DNA of 27,211 bases, from positions 1-27,211 of the IMG/VR virus record IMGVR_UViG_3300015195_000015; one strand, written 5' to 3'. Below the pieces are notes generated by a model that worked only from the letters and a program-made list of their open reading frames with translations, ran no database searches and was not told where the DNA came from. Made by a program: the position numbers and the translations under genes. Below are positions 7,021-14,162 of the stretch, in pieces; position 1 is the stretch's first letter, and each line of letters opens with the position of its first letter. Origin of the DNA: a virus.

Positions 7021-7096
7021 GGTCGTCTCCTTCGATCGCTGGAGTGCGACCGTGATGGGGAAACGTTCTGAAGGCGGCGACGTTCCGAAATGGGGT

Positions 7097-7184
7097 GGCG
7101 GCGCTCTATCCAGTTGAGCTACGAGGTAGGCATTCCGTGTACTTTGGAAAATCCTCGACCGGGATCGAACCAGCAACCTCCGCC
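7097..7184 (-). tRNA. Circularly permuted tRNA-like sequence (tRNA-Arg type)
   Basis: Read on the minus strand, the order is: anticodon-stem 3' strand GGCGG (7180-7184), variable loop AGGTT (7175-7179), T arm GCTGG-TTCGATC-CCGGT (7158-7174), acceptor 3' strand CGAGG (7153-7157), a 26-nt spacer, acceptor 5' strand CCTCG (7122-7126), TA at positions 8-9, D arm GCTC-AACTGGATA-GAGC (7103-7119), base 26, and anticodon-stem 5' strand CCGCC (7097-7101). Every stem of a tRNA is present, but the 3' half precedes the 5' half and the anticodon loop is open at the outer ends. Half sequences resemble bacterial tRNA-Arg with a CCGCC/GGCGG anticodon stem. Acceptor pairs 1 and 2 do not match, and T-stem pairing includes two G-U pairs. 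Inside the spacer, TTCC and GGAA can extend the acceptor hairpin. It starts within about 10 nt of the MuF stop codon. Whether it is a working RNA, a decoy or a remnant is open. Confidence 0.6.
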
Positions 7185-7192
7185 TGGCAGCA

Positions 7193-9061
7193 TTAGAACG
7201 CAGAAATGATCGTCACGCAACGGCAATTATGAGCTATAATTCCGTTGGCGACATACCAGCCGCCTTCCGTCTCGAGGTTATAGACATGCCCGCTGAATGG
7301 TTTCCGCCTGACGCTGATGACCTTGTTCGCCGCTATTTGTCCGGCACGTCCATCAATCAACTGGCGCGCCAGCTTGGCGTCAGCCGCATTCCTGTCACCC
7401 GTGTGCTCAAGAAGTTGTGCGGCGAAACGCGGGGTCGAAGCGCCGCTGAGACGCTGAAGTGGTCGCGCATGACCGCCGCCAAACGCAAGCGACAAGTGCG
7501 GGCAGCCCATGACGCGACGCGCGGCGCGCCCAAGTCTTTCGAGGCCAAGGTCAATCTCGCGCTGAGTTGCGAAAAGAGTGGAACGCGCAACGTCGGGCAC
7601 GGAGAGCGCGAACTGGCGAAGTTGCTCACTCAGCGAGGCGTTCCGTTCATTCCACAACAAGCGGTTGGACCCTACAACTGCGACCTCGGAACCTTCCCCG
7701 TCGCCGTGGAAATCTTCGGCGGCAACTGGCACTGGAGCGGACGACATTTCGCGCGAACGCCCGAGCGCATTCGTTACTTCATGGATCGTGGCTGGCACGT
7801 CTTCATCGTGCGCGTCACCAAAGCCAAACCCGTCACCGAACGCACCGCCGATGAGGTCGTCGCCTTCATTGAGCGCGCCTGCGCCGACCCACCCACGCCG
7901 CGTCAATATCGGGTGATTGACTGTGCAGGAAAATTCATTGCCGGCGGCAGTTCGAACGACCGCGACATCTCCATCGAATGCACGACGGCTATAGCCCGTG
8001 ATCGGACTTCTGGGCGTTACGAGAGTGTCCCCAAGAAAGCATTGAGGATGTAGCGGCGGGTACATCGCTGGCCCGAGTGGCGTTTCAAAGTAGCCGCCCA
8101 GCGGCACCCCATCCGGATTCATGTCAGGCACTTCGGCGCAGTAGATGCAAAGCCGGTCATCGGGAACCACCAGCCATTGGCGCCTCAACGTGTTGCGATC
8201 AAGCAGACCCTTGTCCGCCGCCTGACTCCATGCCGCATTCTGCGCTGCGTTCGCTGCCCTGATCGTCTCGGTGCGCGCGATGGTTTCGGCTCGCATCGTC
8301 AGCATGCGCTCGCCATAGCGTTCGACCTGGCGGTCAATTTCCTCTTGCGTCAGTTCGCGCTCAGCGTCGGCGCCCAGCGTGCGGTCAAGGGTCGGGTCGA
8401 AGCGCCGGTCGCGCAGCGCTCTGGTCATGGCCTCGCGGTCGCCGGTCTCGAGCAAGTTCCTGAAGTTCGACACAGCGGCCGCCTGGCGGTCCGTCAGGCC
8501 TATCAGGGAGCGGATCTGGCGCGCCTGCTCATAAGGATGCCCGCCGTAAGCCATGGCGTCAGCGACAATCCTACGGATGCCTAGACGGGTGTCGTTTGAG
8601 ATTTCGCGGATTAGGCCGAGGTCGTAACTTCGCAGGAACTCCGTCGCCTTCGGGTTAGCGATATCGAACCGCATGGAAAGCCGCCCAGCGGTCGGGATTG
8701 ACCGGGCCACGGTCTGCCGGCCAGCTTCGATGAACGCCGCCTCCAGCGGTGCGCCCAGGGCCACACTGAGGCTCGGCGCCATCGTCTGGTCGATGCCAAG
8801 CACCCGGATTACCTGGTTGACGTCGCCCGTGGCTATCGCGTCCGCCAGCGCCTTGTCGTCAACGCCCGCCTTGGCCTTGTCGATCGCGTCCAGAAACGCC
8901 TGGCGCACCTTCGGGTCGGCCTTGTCGGCGATGTCGAGCAGCCATTGATAGTCCGGCTCTGGGTCCATGGCCTTGGCCAGCGGCGAGCGCCAGCGCGTTG
9001 CCTGACGATAGCCGGACTGCTTGGCGATGCTGTGGCTGTGCGGAATGCAGAACCGGTTCAT
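7193..9061 (-). CDS. SPP1 gp7/MuF-type head protein interrupted by an intein
   Basis: A 622-residue precursor from ATG 9061, which overlaps the upstream stop (ATGA). Removing the intein leaves a 350-residue MuF protein. The MuF head-morphogenesis region contains AETIARTETIRAANAAQN, then RQWLVVPDDRLCIYC, and the conserved end YPPLHPQ-CRC. MuF proteins join the head near the portal and are ejected or help genome delivery in some phages. The intein lies exactly between HPQ and CRC, the most conserved spot of the domain. After splicing, only CRCVTIISAF follows. The mature protein would need splicing to restore HPQCRC. Neighbours (portal upstream, zeta-like protein downstream) fit the head module. 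Confidence 0.9.
   Translation of the reverse strand: MNRFCIPHSHSIAKQSGYRQATRWRSPLAKAMDPEPDYQWLLDIADKADPKVRQAFLDAIDKAKAGVDDKALADAIATGDVNQVIRVLGIDQTMAPSLSVALGAPLEAAFIEAGRQTVARSIPTAGRLSMRFDIANPKATEFLRSYDLGLIREISNDTRLGIRRIVADAMAYGGHPYEQARQIRSLIGLTDRQAAAVSNFRNLLETGDREAMTRALRDRRFDPTLDRTLGADAERELTQEEIDRQVERYGERMLTMRAETIARTETIRAANAAQNAAWSQAADKGLLDRNTLRRQWLVVPDDRLCIYCAEVPDMNPDGVPLGGYFETPLGPAMYPPLHPQCFLGDTLVTPRSPITGYSRRAFDGDVAVVRTAAGNEFSCTVNHPILTRRGWVGAGALNEGDDLIGGAFGDGFGFGDAHDEDVPATIHEVTNALGRSREMSSAPVPVAAEDFHGDGEGSEVAVVGSNRLLWNERNASLSEQLRQFALSVPDVARSTLFATQREIDLGLERLGRAARRVMGCPHLSLAFGGGHARPLQRLSGASTPRFAAQLLEHTGDRNAADAKLARQLIDGRAGQIAANKVISVRRKPFSGHVYNLETEGGWYVANGIIAHNCRCVTIISAF
7226..8041 (-). mobile_element. 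Intein in MuF (272 residues) lacking an in-frame endonuclease
   Basis: The intein begins with Cys1 (codon 8039-8041, CFLGDTLVTP) and ends with the dipeptide His-Asn (Asn codon 7226-7228), followed by Cys+1 (7223-7225). Block B is TVNHPIL with His43. Blocks F and G are GHVYNLETEGGWYVANGIIA then HN. A middle block has AEDFHGDGEGSEVAVV, typical of phage inteins of this subtype. No LAGLIDADG, HNH or GIY-YIG motif is present on this strand. The complementary strand of the same DNA carries a nuclease gene (7286-8053), so the element appears to be mobile through an antisense endonuclease. Splicing residues are all intact. Confidence 0.9.
7286..8053 (+). CDS. HTH plus Vsr-like (EDxHD-type) homing endonuclease, antisense to the intein
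   Basis: A 255-residue protein from ATG 7286, preceded by GAGG (7274-7277) at 8 nt. The frame is open from ATG 7229, which is the exact complement of the intein's C-terminal His codon. Residues about 9-45 form a helix-turn-helix (LVRRYLSGTSINQLARQLGV, then SRIPVTRVLKKL). A basic linker follows, then a Vsr/EDxHD-like core: GHGERELAKLLTQRG, YNCDLG (Asp133), VAVEIFGGNWHWSGRH (Glu142, His149), and a helix plus WHVFIVRV. The gene ends 12 nt past the intein's first codon, inside extein DNA. Its codons align exactly with intein codons on the other strand. Family placement rests on these motifs; it would cut intein-free MuF genes (inference). Its existence depends on both strands coding, which is rare but strongly suggested here. 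Confidence 0.8.
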   Translation: MPAEWFPPDADDLVRRYLSGTSINQLARQLGVSRIPVTRVLKKLCGETRGRSAAETLKWSRMTAAKRKRQVRAAHDATRGAPKSFEAKVNLALSCEKSGTRNVGHGERELAKLLTQRGVPFIPQQAVGPYNCDLGTFPVAVEIFGGNWHWSGRHFARTPERIRYFMDRGWHVFIVRVTKAKPVTERTADEVVAFIERACADPPTPRQYRVIDCAGKFIAGGSSNDRDISIECTTAIARDRTSGRYESVPKKALRM

Positions 9062-9339
9062 CAGTTTGCTTTGTCCCCGGACTGGCGCATGTGCCCGACG
9101 ATCCACTCAGCGATTCCAGCCTCTGATGTTTCGCGGACGATCGACCACGGCATTTCGATCTTGATGATTTGGTCGTCCATCACGATACCAAAGGTCACAG
9201 ACCCGCGCGTTAGCGAGGCAGCAATCTTGCCAGCCGGATCATTGGCGACCTTCTCGCCGCGCGATGCTGCTTTGAGCATCGTGGCGATGTTGTCGGCCTG
9301 AGCTTTGATCTTGTGGAGTGGAGACGCAGAAGTGGTCAC
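9061..9339 (-). CDS. Small head-region protein
   Basis: A 92-residue protein starting at GTG 9339, coupled by GTGA to the upstream gene and by ATGA to MuF. AAGG lies about 8-9 nt upstream. A helical N-terminus (SPLHKIKAQADNIATMLKAA) is followed by a beta-rich segment (GSVTFGIVMDDQIIKIEMPW). This small protein between portal and MuF is seen in related phages, but its function is not known to me. Confidence 0.7.
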   Translation of the reverse strand: MTTSASPLHKIKAQADNIATMLKAASRGEKVANDPAGKIAASLTRGSVTFGIVMDDQIIKIEMPWSIVRETSEAGIAEWIVGHMRQSGDKAN

Positions 9340-9863
9340 GTTCCAACCTTTTCGGTCTCGCTACCGTCCATTTCAAGCCAGATGAACTCGCCGTCTGTCC
9401 CGACTGGGAAGTGACCTCGGCACGTCGCGCAGAAAGTTCTGCTGTAGAATTTCGGGTCGCGCGCATAGGTTTCCGACAGCCCGCGGCCCATCGTCGTGAC
9501 GTGCCCGCATTTCGCATGCCGGTAGGCGTCTCGGTATGGCCGCACGAAGCCTTTCGAGCGCTCGCCTTCACTCAGAACGATGTAGCCTTTTTGCTGCCCG
9601 CTGGCATTCAGTTCGGTATGGCTTCTGTCATCGGGAACGGGTGAGCCGTCAGTCAGTTCAATGCGACTGCGATCAACGGGTGTTGTCTCTGCAATTCTGC
9701 GCTTTGCAATTTCCACGTCGGTGCGCGCTTTACGTTCATCGGCATCAGCACTTGACAGGTCGCGACGCACTTGGTCCTGCCGCGCCTGTGCCATCTGCAG
9801 CGCCTCGTGAGCCTTTTTCAGCTGTAGCTCCGCGTCCATCACTTTCTCCTGACTAACCATCAT
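9336..9863 (-). CDS. Conserved phage protein with coiled coil and zinc-type Cys pairs
   Basis: A 175-residue protein from ATG 9863, overlapping the portal stop. Residues about 9-60 form a coiled coil (LQLKKAHEALQMAQARQDQV). A middle signature YIVLSEGERSKGFVRPYRDA leads to CGHVTTMGRGLSETYARDP and then FCATCRGHFP, giving four Cys/His positions that could bind zinc. This is a recurrent protein between portal and MuF genes in proteobacterial phages. Function unknown; probably virion or assembly. Confidence 0.75.
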   Translation of the reverse strand: MMVSQEKVMDAELQLKKAHEALQMAQARQDQVRRDLSSADADERKARTDVEIAKRRIAETTPVDRSRIELTDGSPVPDDRSHTELNASGQQKGYIVLSEGERSKGFVRPYRDAYRHAKCGHVTTMGRGLSETYARDPKFYSRTFCATCRGHFPVGTDGEFIWLEMDGSETEKVGT

Positions 9864-12556
9864 GTGAACTTGAAGCCGCGCGCGCGTCGTCCTCTGAACT
9901 TGGCCAGCTTTTGAGCTGGCGTCTGAGCCGCAGGGTCGTCGTCGCCCTGACCTTGGCCTTGCGCATCGGCCGGGTCGGTCGAGTCCGTCGTTGAATCGGT
10001 CGTGTCGCCTCCAGCTTGATCCTCGCCGCCATCGTTGAACGCGCCGGACGACACGCCTGTCTGCGCCGGCCAGCCTGCCTCTTCGCGCAGGTAAGCCTCG
10101 AGGACCGGGTCTGGCATGATCGCGCCTGTGCCGATCGCCGCAGTGATGTAAGCCGCAACCTTGTCGAGATCATCCTTGGCAATCTCGCCATGCGCCATCT
10201 TGCACTGGCCTTTGAGGCCGTTGACGGTGAGCAGGTCCGGCACACTCTTGCGATTGAACTCGGCGGTGATCAGATCGAGAAACCCGCCGACCGCGACGCT
10301 GAACATCTGCGATTTGTTCTTGCTCATGCTTGACGAGCCACGGCCGGACGCAGCGCTCGAGCCCGAACCGATCGTGATGAAATCGGCGAGCAGCGTGGCC
10401 GCTATGCGGTGATCGTAGCGGTCGATGATTTCGTTGGTCGCGAATTGGCGCCGCCCGCCCGTGGCGAGCAACTCCATTTTGTAGAGCTCGTGCCCGTCTT
10501 TGTCGTACGCCATCGGCAGGACGAAGCCTTCCTGCTCGTTGCGCACCGTGTCGCGCACCACAACCTTGAGCGCTGCCAGCTGGGCCTTGTCTTCGGGGCT
10601 CGCGTTTGCATTCATCAAACGCGCCGGCACCCACATGACGGGCAATCCAGTCAGGTCGCGCTCGACGCCGATCGCCTCGATCATCTGGATGCGCTTCTTG
10701 AAGAAATAACTCGTGTAAGCGTTGCGCATGATCGAAACGCCTTCGGGGTTGTTCTTGATCAGGCGCGTCTTGAAATGCAGGCATTTGCCGAGCGGCACGG
10801 TGAGTAGCGGCCCGCCAGTGGGAAGCAGCTGGACTAGCGCGATGGGATCTCCGGACTCGTCAAAGACCCAGTGCAGCAGCGTTTCCTGCGCGCGCCCGGC
10901 GAACTTGCGCCATCCGATCATGCCGTCGTCATAGCGCGAGTTTTTCTGCGGATCGTTCGAGCGGCCGCTGCGGGTCTTGTAGACTATTTCGTGCACACAG
11001 TTCGAAACGATGATCGGCCCGGCACAGAACGTGTGGTCCTCGTCGACCGTGAAATCGTAAACGTCGCCGTTATAGTCTTCGGCGGTAATGTCGGTCACTT
11101 CATGGCCGATGGTTTGCTGAAACACCTTGCATTGCAGTCCCTGCGTCTTGGGGCCATCGCTGTGAAGCCATTTAAAAACGCTGGTGTAGGACATGCCGAC
11201 TTCTGCCGCTATTGCGTGCATCGTCATTCCGCCAGCACGAAGCATGTGGACGCGTTCGTTGGCCTCGACGCTGCGCTTCCAACGCATTTCTCGCTGCGGC
11301 AACACGCCGACGGTGTAGCCACCAGGAATCGTGCCGAACGTGCCTTGAGTGCCCCCGACGCGGTACGAAAGCGGCGACGGTAGTCCAAGGGCGCCCGCAA
11401 TCATCTGCATCTGGTGACCGAGGTTTTTGCTAACTGTGAAGGCTGCGGCGATTTCGGTGTCGCTTACGGCGTTCACGCCACGATGGCCGTCGCCGTACAC
11501 CCATCCGTCAAGCACGCCCTGAGCGAATGCCTCGTCGGTCGGCAAACGTGAAAGGGCCTTGGTCCATGAATCGTCGCCGACGGCCCATTCATCGATCAAC
11601 GCCCGGAACTCTGGGTGACTGAACGATACGCGACCGCTGTTCGCGCCAGAATATCCGCCGCCGGTGAGACCGGGAAACCCGCGTTGCGCGCGCGCCGTGA
11701 CCGGCGAGGGACGGCCTCCGTCGCGCGACTGGTATGGTTTAAGATCGCGCGCTACCGCCCAAGCGTTGCAGCGCTGCTCAACTTCATCGACTTCCTTGCT
11801 GTGCAGCGAGAAAGTGACGCGGTTCCGGTCGCCATCGCGGCTGCCTTCGGCCAGATATAGGCCGACTATCCATCCACTGTCATAGTCGCCGCCGGCCTCC
11901 ATCTTCGGACGTGGGCGCAGAACAATATCGCCTGCGACAAGTTCGCCGGCCGTAACCCAGCCACGCACTGTCGGAAGTTTGTGTTCTGGCGTCATGCGAA
12001 TCGGGTGCGGATAGCCGCGCGTTCGAATGCGCATCATTTTGCCAGTGTGGCGGCGCGTGAATATCTTTGTCACCGGACGCCCGCGCCCGTGCTTGGTCAG
12101 CAGCATGTCGCCAGTAGCAACCGCGTCGGCGCGCTTCACCGTCCCGTCTGCCATAGTCACGATCTGATCGGGCGGCAGACACCAACCGTACTGCAGGAAC
12201 GTCAGAATCTCGCTGATCAGCTCCGGCCAGGTCTGCTCGAGGTCCGTCATGCAGGACTGGCAGAAGTCGGCCGCCTCGATGTCGTCAGGCTTGGTGCTGG
12301 CTGGTTCGAACTTGAAGTCCACACCGCGCAACAGGAACTCGATCGCAAAGAACATCGCGCCGATGATCGGGTCGTTGTCCCGCATCTCGCGGTACATGCG
12401 CTGGCCGCGCCAGCCGATGAGTTCGCGAAGCCATTCTTCCCGAACGTAGCCCGAGAACTGGCGCAGGCCGGTCGCGCCGAACTCGGTGAACGAAATGTTT
12501 TCCGCGTTGTCGGCCGATGCAGGCGGGGCTGCGGTCACGTTGCGCTTAGCTACCAT
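9860..12556 (-). CDS. Portal protein (DUF935-like) interrupted by an intein
   Basis: An 898-residue precursor from ATG 12556; the exteins join to 504 residues, a usual portal length. N-extein features are WRGQRMYREMRDNDPIIGAM, EFLLRGVDFKFEP and EILTFLQYGW. C-extein features are VHEIVYKTRSG, SRYDDGMIGWRKFAGRAQET, HFKTRLIKNNPEGVSIMRNA and VERDLTGLPVMWVP, as in portal proteins of the DUF935/Mu gp29-like kind. The portal ring sits at one head vertex, docks the terminase and lets DNA in and out. The intein interrupts the conserved YGW-C-xHEIVYK spot. The start overlaps the end of the terminase frame by 11 nt. Confidence 0.9.
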   Translation of the reverse strand: MVAKRNVTAAPPASADNAENISFTEFGATGLRQFSGYVREEWLRELIGWRGQRMYREMRDNDPIIGAMFFAIEFLLRGVDFKFEPASTKPDDIEAADFCQSCMTDLEQTWPELISEILTFLQYGWCLPPDQIVTMADGTVKRADAVATGDMLLTKHGRGRPVTKIFTRRHTGKMMRIRTRGYPHPIRMTPEHKLPTVRGWVTAGELVAGDIVLRPRPKMEAGGDYDSGWIVGLYLAEGSRDGDRNRVTFSLHSKEVDEVEQRCNAWAVARDLKPYQSRDGGRPSPVTARAQRGFPGLTGGGYSGANSGRVSFSHPEFRALIDEWAVGDDSWTKALSRLPTDEAFAQGVLDGWVYGDGHRGVNAVSDTEIAAAFTVSKNLGHQMQMIAGALGLPSPLSYRVGGTQGTFGTIPGGYTVGVLPQREMRWKRSVEANERVHMLRAGGMTMHAIAAEVGMSYTSVFKWLHSDGPKTQGLQCKVFQQTIGHEVTDITAEDYNGDVYDFTVDEDHTFCAGPIIVSNCVHEIVYKTRSGRSNDPQKNSRYDDGMIGWRKFAGRAQETLLHWVFDESGDPIALVQLLPTGGPLLTVPLGKCLHFKTRLIKNNPEGVSIMRNAYTSYFFKKRIQMIEAIGVERDLTGLPVMWVPARLMNANASPEDKAQLAALKVVVRDTVRNEQEGFVLPMAYDKDGHELYKMELLATGGRRQFATNEIIDRYDHRIAATLLADFITIGSGSSAASGRGSSSMSKNKSQMFSVAVGGFLDLITAEFNRKSVPDLLTVNGLKGQCKMAHGEIAKDDLDKVAAYITAAIGTGAIMPDPVLEAYLREEAGWPAQTGVSSGAFNDGGEDQAGGDTTDSTTDSTDPADAQGQGQGDDDPAAQTPAQKLAKFRGRRARGFKFT
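11000..12181 (-). mobile_element. Portal intein (394 residues) with LAGLIDADG motifs and inner HTH
   Basis: Cys1 is at 12179-12181 (CLPPDQIVTMADGTVKRADA) and the terminal Asn at 11000-11002, followed by Cys+1. Block B is TPEHKLP (His67). Two LAGLIDADG-type motifs are visible: GWIVGLYLAEGS (103-114) and GVLDGWVYGDG (222-232). Residues 313-340 (MLRAGGMTMHAIAAEVGM, then SYTSVFKWLH) form a helix-turn-helix inserted between endonuclease and C-splicing region. Block F is VYDFTVDEDHTFCAG, and the end is IIVSN. The usual penultimate His is Ser here, a variant known to be tolerated in some inteins. No long convincing antisense frame is seen, unlike in the MuF intein. Confidence 0.9.
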
Positions 12557-14162
12557 CGTCGCTGCCGCCTATCTTGAACGGGTTGACGCGATGAAACGTG
12601 TCCGCGTCTATTTGAATCCCAGATATATCATCGGATTCTGCCAACTCAAAAAAAGCACCGGACGCCGCATCGACCTGATCGTCATGGCCTGCGACCGGAA
12701 AATTGCACAGCTCGTCGATGAAGTCTTCGGTCCAGTCAGCGTCGACCACATAGACGTTCCCCGCTTCGCACTGCGCTGCGAACGGCTCGGCGCGCGTTTC
12801 CTTCGGTCCGGTCTCGCGTGCTGAATAGGCGCTGAAGCCGGCGAGCATCGCGATCAGGCTTGCCGCCTGGTCCTTGCCCGCCTGGCCTGGATCTTGGGGC
12901 AATAGGATCGGCACGTCGCGACCGTCGCGCGTTGCCGTGGCCTTGATGCGTTGGCGCACGACATTGGCAGTCTCGCGGAAGCGCCGCACGTCCAGCACGT
13001 AGAACTTGCCGTCGTGTGCGCTCATCAGGATGCCGGCCGTGTAGTCCGGATCTCGCCCAGCCTTGGGCACTGTCGCAGCCAAGTCCCAACGCCGGACTCG
13101 GCGCCCTTCCGACGGAGCGGCGCGCACCAGCTGAAACCAGTCGCGCTTGAACATGCCGCCTTCGCGCGGTGCTGGCCTTTGCTGATACTGGCCGGCGAAT
13201 GCGTACGAGCCGAGCGCCACCTTGTCGCGCTTGATCACGTCGGCCGGGAAGCGTTCGGGAAAGAGCAGTTCGCCATCGACTTTGCGCGGGTCTTTGAAGC
13301 CAATCGAGGTCGAGCAACGCCGGTCGATCTCGAATTCCATCGGAAGCACGAGCTTTTCATACGGCATTTTGAAGTCTTCGATGATGCCGCACAGATCTTT
13401 GGGATGCAGCCGGTGCATGATCACGATGATGGCGTCGTGCCTGGCATCGTTCAGACGGCTGGTGACGGATTCGCGAAAGATGCGCGCGGCGCGAATGCGA
13501 TCGGCCTCGGACTCGGCGGTCTCGGTCGAATGCGGGTCGTCGATCACCACGCGGTTTCCGCGGCCCGCAGTGAGCGAGCCGAACGGCTTGGCTTCGCGCC
13601 CGCCGCGGGAGGTGTTTTCGAATGAGGTTTCGCCCACGCGGGTCAGTTCGACCGGCCAATGCGCCTGATACCATTCGGACATGACCAAGTCGCGCATCTT
13701 GCGGGCGTCGCGCGCCGCATAGCCTTCGTTGTAGGACGTCGTCAGATAACGCAGGTCCGGCCGACCGAACGGTCCCCATTCCCAGGCTTCCCACATGACG
13801 CTGGCGAGCAGGGACTTCATGCAGCCCGGCGGCACGTTGATCGTCAGGCGTTTGATCTTGCCGCAACTCACGGCCTCAAGGTGCTTGCAAATGGCTTCGA
13901 TGTGCCAGCCGCCGACGAACTCGGTGCCGGGCTCGAGCACATGCCAGGCCTGCTGAACGAAACCGTAGAGCGTTGCGCAGCGTTCGCGCGTCGCTTGCCG
14001 GGCCTGTTCGTTGGCCAGTGCGTTGCGGCGGTCGTAAACCTCCTGCTGTTCGCGCTCGCCTGCGTTCATCAGGGCCAGCGCTTCACGCGCCTTGGCGATG
14101 ATGCGAAGCCTATTCGGCCTCTGACGGAGGATCGAGAGTTCGTATGAATCCGACAAGTCCAA
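12546..14162 (-). CDS. terL: Terminase large subunit
   Basis: About 538 residues from TTG 14162, chosen because the protein looks coding before the TerS stop. The frame extends to 14264, and ATG 14237 and ATG 14069 are alternatives; none has a good Shine-Dalgarno. The ATPase has a Walker A-like loop VPPGCMKS (about 110-117) and Walker B RVVIDDPH. The nuclease domain shows RRWDLAAT and, near the end, GHDDQVDAASGAFFEL, the conserved acidic metal-binding positions. TerL pumps DNA into the prohead and cuts the concatemer. It lies between TerS and portal, as normal. No intein here. Confidence 0.9.
   Translation of the reverse strand: MDLSDSYELSILRQRPNRLRIIAKAREALALMNAGEREQQEVYDRRNALANEQARQATRERCATLYGFVQQAWHVLEPGTEFVGGWHIEAICKHLEAVSCGKIKRLTINVPPGCMKSLLASVMWEAWEWGPFGRPDLRYLTTSYNEGYAARDARKMRDLVMSEWYQAHWPVELTRVGETSFENTSRGGREAKPFGSLTAGRGNRVVIDDPHSTETAESEADRIRAARIFRESVTSRLNDARHDAIIVIMHRLHPKDLCGIIEDFKMPYEKLVLPMEFEIDRRCSTSIGFKDPRKVDGELLFPERFPADVIKRDKVALGSYAFAGQYQQRPAPREGGMFKRDWFQLVRAAPSEGRRVRRWDLAATVPKAGRDPDYTAGILMSAHDGKFYVLDVRRFRETANVVRQRIKATATRDGRDVPILLPQDPGQAGKDQAASLIAMLAGFSAYSARETGPKETRAEPFAAQCEAGNVYVVDADWTEDFIDELCNFPVAGHDDQVDAASGAFFELAESDDISGIQIDADTFHRVNPFKIGGSDDGS

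Noticed and set aside
7097-7184. Reading the tRNA halves as an integration attachment site
   Set aside because: Attachment sites usually carry one tRNA end, not both halves in swapped order, and no integrase is present in the window. Not excluded, but less likely.
10871-12577. Plus-strand frames opposite the portal intein, considered as a second antisense endonuclease
   Set aside because: No nuclease or HTH motif is visible and the frames do not match the intein ends. The portal intein already has LAGLIDADG motifs in its own frame.
12951-13625. A 224-codon plus-strand frame opposite terL
   Set aside because: Composition and lack of motifs mark it as a shadow of the terminase gene.
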